A stretch of 31,091 nt of DNA from JAIVJN01 sp036732565 (GCA_036732565.1 DAINCF010000012.1:1-31091); one strand, 5' to 3'; positions 14,124-22,868 are shown, counted from the first letter of the stretch. The notes: generated by a model not told the origin, from the sequence alone. Numbers and translations: made by a program.

Positions 14124-15058
14124 CAGGGACGCCTCGATTCGCCTTCGGGATCGGAAAGGTGCCTTTGGGTGAATTCGAGCTCCAACGGGAACACACGATC
14201 AATCTGGTCGAGCTCGTCAGCGTGGGTTAAACCGTCCACGAGCTCGAGCGAGACACGGGTGCCGGCCAGGCTGTCTTTGTACGCGCGTGCGCTTTCGAGG
14301 GCGTTTTCGTTTCGGGTGCCGACGAGCCATAGTGTGGGACATCGCATGTCGCGCGGTTCGACTGGGCCGTACTCCAGCATCGCGCTCAACCATGCCAGGG
14401 TGAAGGGAACATTGCGGCGCTGCCACGTCTCGCGATCAGCGTCGGACAACGATGTCAGATCGAGACGCCCTGCTTGGTAGGCGTCCACGATTGGCGCCCA
14501 CTTCGCGCGCAACTCGCGAATCATCTGCCCAAAGGAGCCAGACGCCGCCGCGCCGAACGGGATCCCGATGTAGACCATGGCCCGTACTCGATCGGACTGC
14601 GACGACGCGATGTAGCGGCCGATGTTCGCGCCGTACGAGAAGCCCCACAATACGAACTGCTTCGCGCCCGCTTCGTCAGCGACAGCCAGCACGTCGGCCA
14701 TCAACCGGTCGATCGCGTACGCCTGCGCGGTGGCCGGTCGATCGCTCTCGCCGTTGCCACGCAGATCGATGGTGATGACCGTGAATCGCGTGCGGAGCCG
14801 CTGGACGTACCCGCGCTCGTGCCATACGCGGCGCGTCTGCCCGCCACCGTGGAGCAGTACGACCGTGGGCCCACTCCCGCTGATATCGTACGCAATGCGG
14901 GTTCCATCCGGAGATCTCACGAAGCGAGTGGCCGCTTCGTCGTGGGCGCCACCGTCGAGGATTGTGGCGCTCATGAGGCACAGCCCTGCGACCAGGCCCG
15001 CTCGGATCGCCCATCGGCTGATCAACGTCCTGTTCACCGGGCAGCATGCCAAGAACAC
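14123..15058 (-). CDS. Secreted alpha/beta hydrolase
   Basis: 311 residues from GTG 15058, with an N-terminal hydrophobic segment (about 15-33) acting as signal or anchor. The fold is shown by VVLLHGGGQ (oxyanion loop, 66-74), ITIDLRGNGESDRP, and the nucleophile elbow WGFSYGAN with S141. The LTHADEL segment near the end supplies the catalytic His. The acid is not obvious: LWLVGTRNE stands where an Asp is usual, so a Glu may serve. The substrate is unknown; esterase or lactonase activity is typical. The gene is convergent with mazF. The start codon is uncertain because no clear ribosome site was seen. Confidence 0.8.
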   Translation of the reverse strand: MFLACCPVNRTLISRWAIRAGLVAGLCLMSATILDGGAHDEAATRFVRSPDGTRIAYDISGSGPTVVLLHGGGQTRRVWHERGYVQRLRTRFTVITIDLRGNGESDRPATAQAYAIDRLMADVLAVADEAGAKQFVLWGFSYGANIGRYIASSQSDRVRAMVYIGIPFGAAASGSFGQMIRELRAKWAPIVDAYQAGRLDLTSLSDADRETWQRRNVPFTLAWLSAMLEYGPVEPRDMRCPTLWLVGTRNENALESARAYKDSLAGTRVSLELVDGLTHADELDQIDRVFPLELEFTQRHLSDPEGESRRP

Positions 15059-15305
15059 CTACACATCTGCCAGCACAGTCTCGCCCTCGCGGACCCCACA
15101 CGTCAATCTCGCTAGACGGGCTATCCTGACGGTCGTCTCGAACATAGTCAACGGCGGGCGCTAATTTTCATGCAGCTCGAATTAGCTGCATCGCTTCAAG
15201 CCGCTGACGGATGGATTTCCAGGCGAGTTGGGGTTTGAGATTCGTGATCGAAGAGGTCGGTTCGGCGGGCAAGACACCGCGTCCCTTGTGGCGCGCCTCT
15301 CGACA
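15059..15305. other. Intergenic region with a palindrome
   Basis: No credible gene. It holds the promoter side of the hydrolase and, at 15170-15191, a perfect inverted repeat. Confidence 0.4.
15170..15191. repeat. Perfect 8-bp inverted repeat
   Basis: ATGCAGCT (15170-15177) and AGCTGCAT (15184-15191) pair around CGAATT. An overlapping alternative is GCTAATT/AATTAGC. It lies between the haloperoxidase stop and the hydrolase start, both on the minus strand. It could be a terminator for the haloperoxidase or an operator for the hydrolase. Confidence 0.5.
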
Positions 15306-16880
15306 TCAATCCTTATGGTCAAACCTAGGCCTGAGCTGGGTCGTGTGCACCAAGGAACCAAGCTGGCGGCCCAGTTTCACGCCGGTGCGCCCGGAAACCT
15401 CGTAGTGCATCCCACCCCAGACCCGGGCCATGACCACTTCGTCGATGGCTTGCTTGAGGGAATAGAACGTGCGCCTGGGGGGAACGTCTGCCGACCCGAC
15501 ACACAGCGGCGAGATGTCTTGACTTGCGAGCACGATGGGTTGGCGGAAATTGCCAGTACCAAACAGATGCTGGAGCGTCGACAGGCCCGCGGCCGTCACC
15601 GTCGGGTGGCCGGCGATGTACTCCTGGTCGGGCGGCGTCGGCAGGAGCGGGCACCAGTCGGGCTGAGCGAGCTCTCGGATGGCGGTGATCGGCCTCCAGT
15701 AGTTCCACTGGTTCTTGTGAGCCTTCTGCAAGATGAACGCGTCCGCAGTGGCCATGGACGTCAACGCGAATGCACGGGCTGTTTCAGCCAAATTGAGTCT
15801 CTTTTGCCGAGCGATTTCTTGCGTAAAGAGGCTGAACGCGAACGTGTCATTGCAGGTCCCCCACCAACGTGCGGCCTGCTCTTCGTCCGCGGTACGTACG
15901 GTGGAGTTGCCGGCACCGACCGCACGGACCTGTTCCATTTGACAGGCGAACTCGCTCAACGGCTTCTTGCGGCAGTCAGGAGAAAGATCGAGGGTAGGGT
16001 CCAGCTGATTCGGCGCCGGCGGCGCGGGGGCTACGAACTGATCCGCACTGCTCATGGCAAAGGGCGTCACGGTGTCCCACCAGTTAAATGCCGGAAAGGG
16101 CACCGGATAGCTCCCCGCGACGCACGACGAGCCCGAGTCGGCCGGGTGCTGCCGCCAGACGCCGATGGGCGCCGTCTGTTGCTGTTCCATATAGGGGATC
16201 CACCAGTTTTCTAGGAAGCTGTTTGACTTCGGCGCACCCCCGAAGAAGGCTGAGGCTGCAGTCTGCCCGGGCGGGAGGGCCTTGTCGGACGACCGTAGAT
16301 GCCAAACGTGGGTAGCGACCTTCTTGCCGATTTCAATGCCCGCCGTCTTGTCCGGCCCGGCAGGAATCACCTTCATGTGCGCCTCATATTGGGCGTTGAT
16401 GAGGTTCTGAAGATGATCCTTGCCGAAAGGGAGTATCGGGTTGTTGTTCTGATCGTAGCTCGTGACGGGCGGCCGGTTTGTTTGGGGGACGAGCAAAGTC
16501 GCGAGCTCATAAGCCGCTTGGACGCCGGCGGCGGCGGCAGCCTCTCTTGAGTTACTGGACGAGGGGACCGCAGGAGACCACGTGTGATAACGCTGTTGAA
16601 CTGAGTTGATCCCGTCGTGCATGCCGAGATGAATGATGGCGAACATGCGAGAATGCGGCACGATGACGTTCGCATTCGGTTGCATCTGGCGAGCGATGAC
16701 GTTCCAGGCGATGACCATCTCGCGGCCGGTACGATCAGCCTTGCGCGCCTCATCGCCCGGCCCGACCGCCTGCTCGTCCCCCCAGGGAGCAGGAGTCGTG
16801 TCGTCCGCGAAGGTATAGGTGCTGCCTGCTGCACCAACGGCAAGGGCAGCCCAAATGATCGAAGACGCGAAGTAGCGCAT
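15306..16880 (-). CDS. Vanadium-dependent haloperoxidase (PAP2 superfamily), secreted
   Basis: About 524 residues from ATG 16880, chosen because GGAG lies 5 nt upstream; a signal peptide covers about residues 1-25. The vanadate-binding motifs are present in the C-terminal third: KNQWNYWRPITAIR (Lys and the R-P arginine), AGHPTVTAAG (the glycine-histidine loop) and GGMHYEVSGRTGVKLG (second Arg and His region, near residue 491). With vanadate such enzymes oxidise halides with hydrogen peroxide; some only act as phosphatases, and the halide cannot be told from sequence. It is the last intact gene of the island, separated from the tRNA-derived right boundary by ~200 nt. Confidence 0.85.
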   Translation of the reverse strand: MRYFASSIIWAALAVGAAGSTYTFADDTTPAPWGDEQAVGPGDEARKADRTGREMVIAWNVIARQMQPNANVIVPHSRMFAIIHLGMHDGINSVQQRYHTWSPAVPSSSNSREAAAAAGVQAAYELATLLVPQTNRPPVTSYDQNNNPILPFGKDHLQNLINAQYEAHMKVIPAGPDKTAGIEIGKKVATHVWHLRSSDKALPPGQTAASAFFGGAPKSNSFLENWWIPYMEQQQTAPIGVWRQHPADSGSSCVAGSYPVPFPAFNWWDTVTPFAMSSADQFVAPAPPAPNQLDPTLDLSPDCRKKPLSEFACQMEQVRAVGAGNSTVRTADEEQAARWWGTCNDTFAFSLFTQEIARQKRLNLAETARAFALTSMATADAFILQKAHKNQWNYWRPITAIRELAQPDWCPLLPTPPDQEYIAGHPTVTAAGLSTLQHLFGTGNFRQPIVLASQDISPLCVGSADVPPRRTFYSLKQAIDEVVMARVWGGMHYEVSGRTGVKLGRQLGSLVHTTQLRPRFDHKD

Positions 16881-17078
16881 AGTTTCTCCATTGCGAGGCA
16901 TCGGCGAACAAGGCGTTTACTGAGAGCTGGCATGCTGAATCGTGCGTCAGTTCGTGCCCATGCGCGAGTGCAGCCAAGGTCACGACGAGGACACACAGCG
17001 ACACAACGTTAGACGGCTCGCGCCAGATCAGTCATGAGCGAGAGGTGAAGGTTCGGTAAGATTTCGGCGAACGCATCC

Positions 17079-17101
17079 TTCGTATCCCCGTACCGGTACC
17101 A
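17079..17101. mobile_element. Partial copy of the tRNA-Glu 3' end (putative att site, island right boundary)
   Basis: These 23 nt match tRNA-Glu 3121-3143 in the same orientation at 22 of 23 positions, from the T-loop TTCG to the CCA; the difference is A to T at the fifth base. Similarity stops abruptly on both sides. A 3'-tRNA direct repeat is the classical scar of site-specific integration into a tRNA gene and defines an island of about 14 kb. Confidence 0.8.
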
Positions 17102-17149
17102 AACTCATCAAGATAACGCTCGTACTGCTGATTCACCGAGACGTACCCT

Positions 17150-18118
17150 TCAACGTTCCTGGTGAACGAATTCCGCGGCTGTGAGCTCCTCGGCCACGGG
17201 GTTCGCGCCTTCGTGAATCCATCGGGCCATCCGGTCGTGCCCGAGGAAGCGAACCATGCGCGTTTCGAGCTCGCGTATCTCGTCGGGTGACAGGGACGGC
17301 CGACCACCGGACAGGCTCCAGACCTCGGAACGAAATCTCTCGAGATATCCAATCTGATTGCGAACGAGATCGACGCCGCCCGGTTCGCCGTGCCCTGGGT
17401 AGATGCGGACCGCGGTCCTCAGTCTCAGCTCCAAGCGAGCGAGAGCGGCCAACCAGCGGCCGGTGTGCGCGTCTGCGGTGTACGCGTGCACGCCGCTCAT
17501 GACTAGGTCGCCGACGAAGAGGTGTTCGGCATCCCCGGCTCGGAGCACCCACACCGAATCGTGATCCGATTCCGCTTCGCCTACGTCCAACGATGACAGC
17601 GAGATGTCGCCGAACGTCAGGTCGACGCCCCCCTCAGCGATGACGTTCGGAAACGTCCGCGGTTCAGCCCAGTCGACGCCGAGAGATTGCAACAAGCCGC
17701 CCTTGACGGCATCGTCCCGCCTGATCACCGCATCGACGCCTGCCAGCGCCACGACGGGCGTTGCGCCGAGCCCGGCGACGAGCTGCGCCACGCCGCCGTA
17801 GTGATCGGGATGGCCATGAGTCAGGACGATGGCCAGCAGGCGCTTGCCGAAGCCGTCGATTTGCTCACGGAGCGCGCGACTACCGGAGCGTGTGAGCTGG
17901 GCGTCGACGACCACGACTCCGGTTTCACCTTCGACGATGTACGCGTTCGCAAACACCTCGTTGACGCCTCCCCGGACGTGATGCACCTGAGGAAGGTCTG
18001 TGGGCGTCCTCGTCGTGCAAGCGAGGAGCAGGCACAGAGCGACGATGGGCGTCCCAAGTCGGCCTGTTGCGTTGGACAGAACGTTAGCGATGACGCGCCG
18101 CTCGAGTTGAAGGTCCAT
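17150..18118 (-). CDS. MBL-fold metallo-hydrolase lipoprotein
   Basis: 322 residues. The N-terminus is hydrophobic and ends in a lipobox (LLAC, Cys 34), so a lipoprotein is likely. The metallo-beta-lactamase fold is shown by GVVVVDAQL, the metal motif HGHPDH (101-106), LFVGDLVMSGVHAY with the bridging Asp, and YPGHGEPGG with the last metal His. This di-zinc family hydrolyses varied esters, thioesters or lactones; the closest group is that of the small secreted hydrolases similar to the second MBL gene at 21414. It lies just outside the island boundary. Confidence 0.8.
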   Translation of the reverse strand: MDLQLERRVIANVLSNATGRLGTPIVALCLLLACTTRTPTDLPQVHHVRGGVNEVFANAYIVEGETGVVVVDAQLTRSGSRALREQIDGFGKRLLAIVLTHGHPDHYGGVAQLVAGLGATPVVALAGVDAVIRRDDAVKGGLLQSLGVDWAEPRTFPNVIAEGGVDLTFGDISLSSLDVGEAESDHDSVWVLRAGDAEHLFVGDLVMSGVHAYTADAHTGRWLAALARLELRLRTAVRIYPGHGEPGGVDLVRNQIGYLERFRSEVWSLSGGRPSLSPDEIRELETRMVRFLGHDRMARWIHEGANPVAEELTAAEFVHQER

Positions 18119-18172
18119 CGTGGAGACTTTTGATACAGACAGGTCTGAGAAAAACGTCGGTGAGGGCGTTCA

Positions 18173-19048
18173 TCATCGATGGATTGCCATCTCTATCGCG
18201 ACGCCGAACAAGACGATGGCGAGATGAACGGGCAGGTGTGCGTAGATGTACGGTTGCGGTGTCGCCAGGTGGAGGCGTCCGATGGTTCGTTCGAGATGGC
18301 GGAAATAGAGCCACCAGATCGCGGCGATGGCAGAGAAACCGGCGGCGCCACCCAGGGCGCCGGCAAGCGGCGAGTTGGCCTCGCTGACGCCGCGGACCAG
18401 TGAGACCAGCGCCTCGCCCATGACGATCATCGTGAACAGCCCGAGCCGTTCAGGCAGGTGCGACGGCCCGACGGCCATCGCGGCCCGCGCGCGCACCCAC
18501 CACGGGACCAACAGATCGATCGCCAGGCTTGCCGACCACAAGACGACGCGAGCGGTGCCGGTGTCGAGAAAGCCCGCGAGCCAGACGCACAGCGCCGCGC
18601 AGAAACCGGCCAGCGTCCGCCCCGTGATCTTCCGAACCGATGGCAGGTGGTAATACGCGCGCGCCAACAAGGCCAGCTGGCAGAACCGCGCGAGCACGTA
18701 AGCGACGCCGAATGGGTTCGATTGCCCGGCCTCCGCCGACGCGGTGAACGCCCCCATCAGGAGCAGGGCGAACATCTGCGTGAGCGTGAGCAGCCGGTAG
18801 ACTGCGTCGTCCGTATCGAAGCGCGTGGCGTAGACCGCGTGGCTGCCCCACACCCACCAGAACGTTGCGAAGAACCATCCGAACATCGCCACGGTATGCG
18901 CGGCCACTTCGGCGGCGAGCAGGTGTGCCGCCTGCGCGACGCCCACGACGACGGCGAGGTCGTAGAAGAGCTCGAGCCATGTTGCATGCCGCTCGCGCTC
19001 CGCGGCCGGGTGCCGCACGCGAGGAGGGGACGTCAGGATCGCTCGCAC
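18173..19048 (-). CDS. ltrA: Low-temperature-requirement A (LtrA)-family membrane protein, C-terminally short
   Basis: 291 residues from GTG 19048, one base after the DJ-1-like gene ends. It opens with ATWLELFYDLAVVVGVAQ, the family signature, then TRFDTDDAVYRLLTLTQMF and PERLGLFTMIVMGEALVSLV. About eight transmembrane segments are visible. Full-length LtrA proteins have roughly 370-400 residues; this one ends after VLFGVAIEMAIHR, where members normally continue with two or three further segments. Truncation by a frame change or deletion is likely. The biochemical role of LtrA is unknown; it was named for growth at low temperature in Listeria. Confidence 0.8.
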   Translation of the reverse strand: MRAILTSPPRVRHPAAERERHATWLELFYDLAVVVGVAQAAHLLAAEVAAHTVAMFGWFFATFWWVWGSHAVYATRFDTDDAVYRLLTLTQMFALLLMGAFTASAEAGQSNPFGVAYVLARFCQLALLARAYYHLPSVRKITGRTLAGFCAALCVWLAGFLDTGTARVVLWSASLAIDLLVPWWVRARAAMAVGPSHLPERLGLFTMIVMGEALVSLVRGVSEANSPLAGALGGAAGFSAIAAIWWLYFRHLERTIGRLHLATPQPYIYAHLPVHLAIVLFGVAIEMAIHR

Positions 19049-19049
19049 G

Positions 19050-19820
19050 TCAGCGCCCCAGCGCGTCGACCATCAGACGCGCGGTCTCCGCGCCGGAGAA
19101 GTTCTGCTGCCCGGTGATCAGGTTCGCGTCACGGATCGCGAACTCGCGCCAGAGTCCCGCCTGCACGTAGTTCGCGCCGAGCGCTTTCATCTCGTCCTCG
19201 ATGCGCCACGGCATCACGTGCCGGTCCTTCGGCAGCAGCCCCATCGACCACACCGCCTGATCGGCGAAGTCCTCTTCGACGTTCGCGAAACCGGTGATCG
19301 TGCGACCAGCGACGAGCGGCTGGCCGTTCGCAAGAGTCGTGTAGCGCAACAGCGCAACGCCGTGGCACAAGGCAGCGGCGACCTTGCCGCGCTCGAAGAA
19401 CGCAACGAACGTCCGCTGCAGGGCCGCCGCGCGATCGAACGTGAACATCGGCGCCTGGCCGCCGGCGACGACGATCGCGTCGAAGGCGTCCAAGTCGATC
19501 GCCGAGATCGGTGCCGTCCGCTCGACCAGGGCCGCCAGCGCTGTTGTCGACATGAAGCCGCGCGTAATCAGATCTGTGGCCGAGTAGCCGCTCGCGTCCG
19601 TCGGGTCGCTCATCGCATCGGCCGCGCAGGGGCCGCCGTCAGGGCTGAACAGCTCGACGTCATAGCCCGCCTCGGTGAAGACGAGATACGGGTGCGTCAG
19701 CTCGCTCCACCAGAAGCCGACCGGCCACCCGGTCGTCGTCGAGACGGCGGGGTTGGAGAGGACGATCGCGATGCGCTTGCCGCGCCGCGGGTTGACACGG
19801 TTGATGTTCATCAGGCTCAT
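19050..19820 (-). CDS. DJ-1/PfpI (type 1 glutamine amidotransferase-like) family protein
   Basis: 256 residues. The fold is marked by KRIAIVLSNPAVSTT at the start, FWWSELTHPYLVFTEAGYDV with the conserved Glu 40, IVVAGGQAPMF, and the nucleophile elbow AALCHGVALL with Cys 152. FANVEEDFADQAVW and NLITGQQNFSGAE are typical of the Hsp31-like branch. Members act as glyoxalases (glutathione-independent), deglycases or chaperones. It is the middle gene of a run that begins with a SnoaL-like protein 10 nt upstream and continues into LtrA one base downstream. Confidence 0.85.
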   Translation of the reverse strand: MSLMNINRVNPRRGKRIAIVLSNPAVSTTTGWPVGFWWSELTHPYLVFTEAGYDVELFSPDGGPCAADAMSDPTDASGYSATDLITRGFMSTTALAALVERTAPISAIDLDAFDAIVVAGGQAPMFTFDRAAALQRTFVAFFERGKVAAALCHGVALLRYTTLANGQPLVAGRTITGFANVEEDFADQAVWSMGLLPKDRHVMPWRIEDEMKALGANYVQAGLWREFAIRDANLITGQQNFSGAETARLMVDALGR

Positions 19821-19830
19821 GGCAGGCGCC

Positions 19831-20238
19831 TCACTTCGTCGAGTCGACCGTCTGCCGACGGCGCGCGATCTTCCAGCGGCCCTCGACGCGCTTCAATTCG
19901 TCGACGTACGTGCCGGTCGCAAACAACGCCGGCCCGGGTTGCGTCTCGGCGGCCCACCAGCTCGACACCGCCGTGGCGCGATCGCCATCGACGGTTATCA
20001 GGCTCGGGCCGCTGAAGTGACGCTTGCCCGTCGTGAAGCCGGATGCATGCAGACGCGCGATCATCTCGGCGAGCTGCGCCGCGCCGCGCGCGGCGGCAAA
20101 CGGGCTCTCGTACGAGCCATCGCGGGTGTACACGGCGGCGTAGCCGTCGTTGTCTCGCAAATCGATGCACAGCTGATGGCGGTCCAGCAGCGCCGCGATC
20201 TCGGCGCGATCGTCCATCGTCAGGGGTGGTCTACGCAT
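19831..20238 (-). CDS. SnoaL-like (NTF2 fold) protein
   Basis: 135 residues. AEIAALLDRHQLCIDLRDND then GYAAVYTRDGSYES is the usual first helix and strand of SnoaL_4 proteins, followed by MIARLHASGFTTGKRHFSGP, ATAVSSWWA and a final strand with GRWKIARRR. The NTF2 cone often holds isomerases, hydratases or binding proteins, and the ligand is not evident. It is the first gene of a probable operon with the DJ-1-like and LtrA-like genes and lies downstream of an AraC regulator on the same strand. Confidence 0.75.
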   Translation of the reverse strand: MRRPPLTMDDRAEIAALLDRHQLCIDLRDNDGYAAVYTRDGSYESPFAAARGAAQLAEMIARLHASGFTTGKRHFSGPSLITVDGDRATAVSSWWAAETQPGPALFATGTYVDELKRVEGRWKIARRRQTVDSTK

Positions 20239-20368
20239 GAGTCGAGCCTACCGGGAGGGCGTGTGTCAGCGCTGATCTCGGCGGCCGGCGAACTGTACGC
20301 AGCGTCCGAATGTCACCGTGCCCACAGAGGGGCGTGATGGCTGTGTACGCGGGAGGTGAGGTGGACCG

Positions 20369-21340
20369 CTATCTCGCGGTCGCGAGAGGTTCAGTGATCG
20401 TCCGTCTGCGGTACTCGCCAGGAGTCGCTGCGAAACGGCGGCGAAAGGCGCGAACGAGCGACGGTGCCGAAGCGTAGCCCACGCGATCGGCGACCTCGTC
20501 GAGGCCAATGCGCTCGCTGCGCAAGAGACTGGCAGCCAGGTCGAGGCGCCAGCGTTCGAGGTAGGCCAGCGGCGATACCCCGACTTCCTCGCTGAATCGT
20601 GCGGCAAACGTGGACCGTGACAAGCCAACGTGCCTGGCTAGAGCGTTCAACGACCATCGCCGTGCGGGCGCCGCGTGCATCAGTCGCAACGCCTGGCCGA
20701 TATGTCGATCCCGCAAGGCATGAAGCCAACCGACCCGCCGGTCCTCGGACCAGCTCCGCAACAGTTGGACGAAGGCGACGGCGAGCAAATGCGCGCGAAG
20801 GAAATCGCTGCCTGGTGATCCCGTGGCGGCAACTTCGAGCAGGCGCAAGGTTGCCTCCATCATCTGGCCCGCGCCGCGCTCGCGGTCGACGTGTAACACC
20901 TCCGGAAGCTGGGCGAGTACGGGGTGATCCGTGGGACCCTCGAACTCGAAGCCGCCGCACAGCAGGTGCACACCGGCGCCGCCTCCGCCATGACGGATCA
21001 CGGCATCAGGTCCCCACCCGCCGGCCGGTGTGAGTGCGCTGAGGGGACGCGATCGTAGCCCGGGTCGATCGCCGATGGTGTGGCCGGATCCGTGCGGCAG
21101 CACGACGATGTCGCCCGATCGGAGCAGACGTTCTTCGCGGCCGACGAAGAGCCGGCAGCGCCCTCGCTGAACCACGTGAAAGTGAGCGAAGGGGCCCTTG
21201 GGAAACGCAATCGACCACGGCGCCGTGAACTCGGACCGGCAGAACACTCGGCCGCGCACGCGCAACGAGACGAGCACGTCGCTCAACAGATCTGGTCCGT
21301 CGTCACGCACTGACGTCCCCACGGCGCCATCATGGCACAT
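20369..21340 (-). CDS. AraC-family regulator with cupin sensor domain
   Basis: 323 residues. The N-terminal cupin (Cupin_6-like, about 15-190) shows SEFTAPWSIAFPKGPFAHFH and GDIVVLPHGSGHTIGD. The C-terminal AraC domain has two helix-turn-helix motifs, SLNALARHVGLSRSTFAARF and LDEVADRVGYASAPSLVRAF, followed by the GEYRR ending. Start ATG 21340. It stands 130 nt upstream of the SnoaL/DJ-1/LtrA run on the same strand and is divergent from the MBL gene at 21414 with 73 nt between them, so either could be its target. Confidence 0.85.
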   Translation of the reverse strand: MCHDGAVGTSVRDDGPDLLSDVLVSLRVRGRVFCRSEFTAPWSIAFPKGPFAHFHVVQRGRCRLFVGREERLLRSGDIVVLPHGSGHTIGDRPGLRSRPLSALTPAGGWGPDAVIRHGGGGAGVHLLCGGFEFEGPTDHPVLAQLPEVLHVDRERGAGQMMEATLRLLEVAATGSPGSDFLRAHLLAVAFVQLLRSWSEDRRVGWLHALRDRHIGQALRLMHAAPARRWSLNALARHVGLSRSTFAARFSEEVGVSPLAYLERWRLDLAASLLRSERIGLDEVADRVGYASAPSLVRAFRRRFAATPGEYRRRTITEPLATAR

Positions 21341-21399
21341 TCGGACGCACGAGCAAGATCGTCGGCCGCTCGGATCAGTACCTACATCACTCGCCCTCG

Positions 21400-21405
21400 T
21401 ACTCT
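21400..21405 (+). promoter_or_regulatory. Putative -10 box of the MBL gene
   Basis: TACTCT lies 8 nt before ATG 21414, placing the transcription start at or near the start codon. No ribosome site and no clear -35 box is visible. Confidence 0.35.
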
Positions 21406-21413
21406 AGCGGATC

Positions 21414-22253
21414 ATGGTTCGCATTCACACCTACGTATCGAAAGAGCCGATGGTCAAGCCCAATGCCTTCATCGTGGAAGCCGATGCCGGACTGGTGATC
21501 GTCGACACCACGCTGACGATGAGTGATAGCAAGGCGCTGAAGCAAAGCGCGGAGAGGCTGCGCAAGCCGATCGCCGGGGTTCTGCTGACCCACGGCCATC
21601 CAGATCACGTCGCGGGAACGACCAACGTCGCGCCGAACGGTGACGTACCCATCTACGCGTTGCGCACGGTGCACGACCTGATGAAGGCATCCGAACAAGC
21701 GAAGCACGCGCAATGGTCTGCGCTGTTCAAGGACGAATGGATTCCGAGGTGGGTCTATCCCACCGAGATCGTCGCGCCGGGAGACCGCGTCACCTTGGCG
21801 GGATTGTCGTTCACGGTCGTCGATTTGGGTGCGGGCGGCGATTCGGATGCGAACTCGCTGTGGCTGCTGGAGGACGATAAGCAGGCCGCCTTCGTGGGCG
21901 ACTTCCTGTACAGCGGCAACCATGCCTACATGATGGATGGAAGCGTTCTGCGATGGATGGCCAACCTCGAACGGTTCCGCGAGCTCCTCGAGGCCTACGC
22001 GGTGCTGTATGTCGGTCACGGTCCGGCGTCAGGTCACTCGCTGATCAGGACACAGCGGCAGTACTTCGAGACCGCGTGCGCCACGTTGCTCAATGCGACC
22101 GGCGGCTCGGCGATGCTCACGGACGAGTCCCGCAAGCAGTACACAGAGGCGATGCTCGCGAGTTACCCGGGCTTCGGCTTCACGCTCACGGTCGGGTACT
22201 CGGCCGATGCGCTTGCCAGAGAGCTCCAGGGCGTCAAGAACTACGACTGGTGA
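21414..22253 (+). CDS. MBL-fold metallo-hydrolase (cytosolic)
   Basis: 279 residues without a signal peptide. MVKPNAFIVEADAGLVIVDT is the first strand pair, HGHPDH (60-65) the metal motif, AAFVGDFLYSGNHAYMMDG contains the bridging Asp, and YVGHGPASGHSLI the last metal-binding His. A C-terminal helical part (about 205-279) follows. The general layout resembles the lipoprotein at 17150-18118, but the two are clearly diverged. Substrate unknown; hydrolysis of thioesters, lactones or similar is typical. It is divergent from an AraC regulator and convergent with the NTF2-like gene. Confidence 0.8.
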   Translation: MVRIHTYVSKEPMVKPNAFIVEADAGLVIVDTTLTMSDSKALKQSAERLRKPIAGVLLTHGHPDHVAGTTNVAPNGDVPIYALRTVHDLMKASEQAKHAQWSALFKDEWIPRWVYPTEIVAPGDRVTLAGLSFTVVDLGAGGDSDANSLWLLEDDKQAAFVGDFLYSGNHAYMMDGSVLRWMANLERFRELLEAYAVLYVGHGPASGHSLIRTQRQYFETACATLLNATGGSAMLTDESRKQYTEAMLASYPGFGFTLTVGYSADALARELQGVKNYDW

Positions 22254-22262
22254 CCTTGGGGG

Positions 22263-22868
22263 TCATGGCAAGTACTTGCGCGGAATCTCGTTGCCTTGGC
22301 GCTCGCCATCCCAGGCGATCGAGACGATCCACCAGCGGTTCCCGTTGTTCACGAGTTGGAACGAGTTGATCCCGCGCGTGAACGGCTTTTCCGACAGGGC
22401 GGCCGTGCGTCGCACTTCATAGGTACTGAAGGCGTGCGTGACGTTTCCGAACGCTTCCATCTTGCGGCTGACCTCGACGACGAAGAAGCCATCCTTGCTC
22501 ACGACTGGAGTCGCTCGCCGGATGTAGTCTTCCACGCCGAGGACGGTGATCCCCGGACCGCCGTCCGATCGCGGCAACGACGGGATGATCCGTGCGTGCG
22601 GCGCCATCAGCGACCGATAGCGGTTCCAGTCACGAGGCCCGGCCGGCCCGGAAATCTGATCGTAATGCGCTTTGAGGATGGCGTCGGGGGAGCCGACATC
22701 CTCCGGTCGGGCGGGCGGGCCCGGTGCGCTGTCAGGGGTGGGCGCGGGAGCTATGGCTGCTTGCGCCACGGCGGGTTCCTGTGGAGGGCGTCCTTCGAGG
22801 GGTCGGAGAGCGGCAACGAGCGCGCACAACGTGATGAGGGTTCGCAGACCGACGGTCGTGCTGGCCAT
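22263..22868 (-). CDS. Secreted NTF2-like protein
   Basis: About 201 residues from ATG 22868, which gives a normal signal peptide (about 1-25); the frame is open further upstream but that part looks non-coding. A proline/alanine-rich linker (about 28-58) precedes an NTF2/SnoaL-like domain: WNRYRSLMAPHARIIPSLPR, VEDYIRRATPVVSKDGFFVV, GNVTHAFSTYEVRR and FTRGINSFQLVNNGNRWWIV. The NSFQ-L-x-x-x-x-R-W-W-I-V-S ending is typical of a widespread secreted group whose role is unknown. Confidence 0.75.
   Translation of the reverse strand: MASTTVGLRTLITLCALVAALRPLEGRPPQEPAVAQAAIAPAPTPDSAPGPPARPEDVGSPDAILKAHYDQISGPAGPRDWNRYRSLMAPHARIIPSLPRSDGGPGITVLGVEDYIRRATPVVSKDGFFVVEVSRKMEAFGNVTHAFSTYEVRRTAALSEKPFTRGINSFQLVNNGNRWWIVSIAWDGERQGNEIPRKYLP

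Noticed and set aside
3144..17101. Prophage
   Set aside because: No capsid, terminase, portal, tail or lysis gene can be read between the tRNA repeats.
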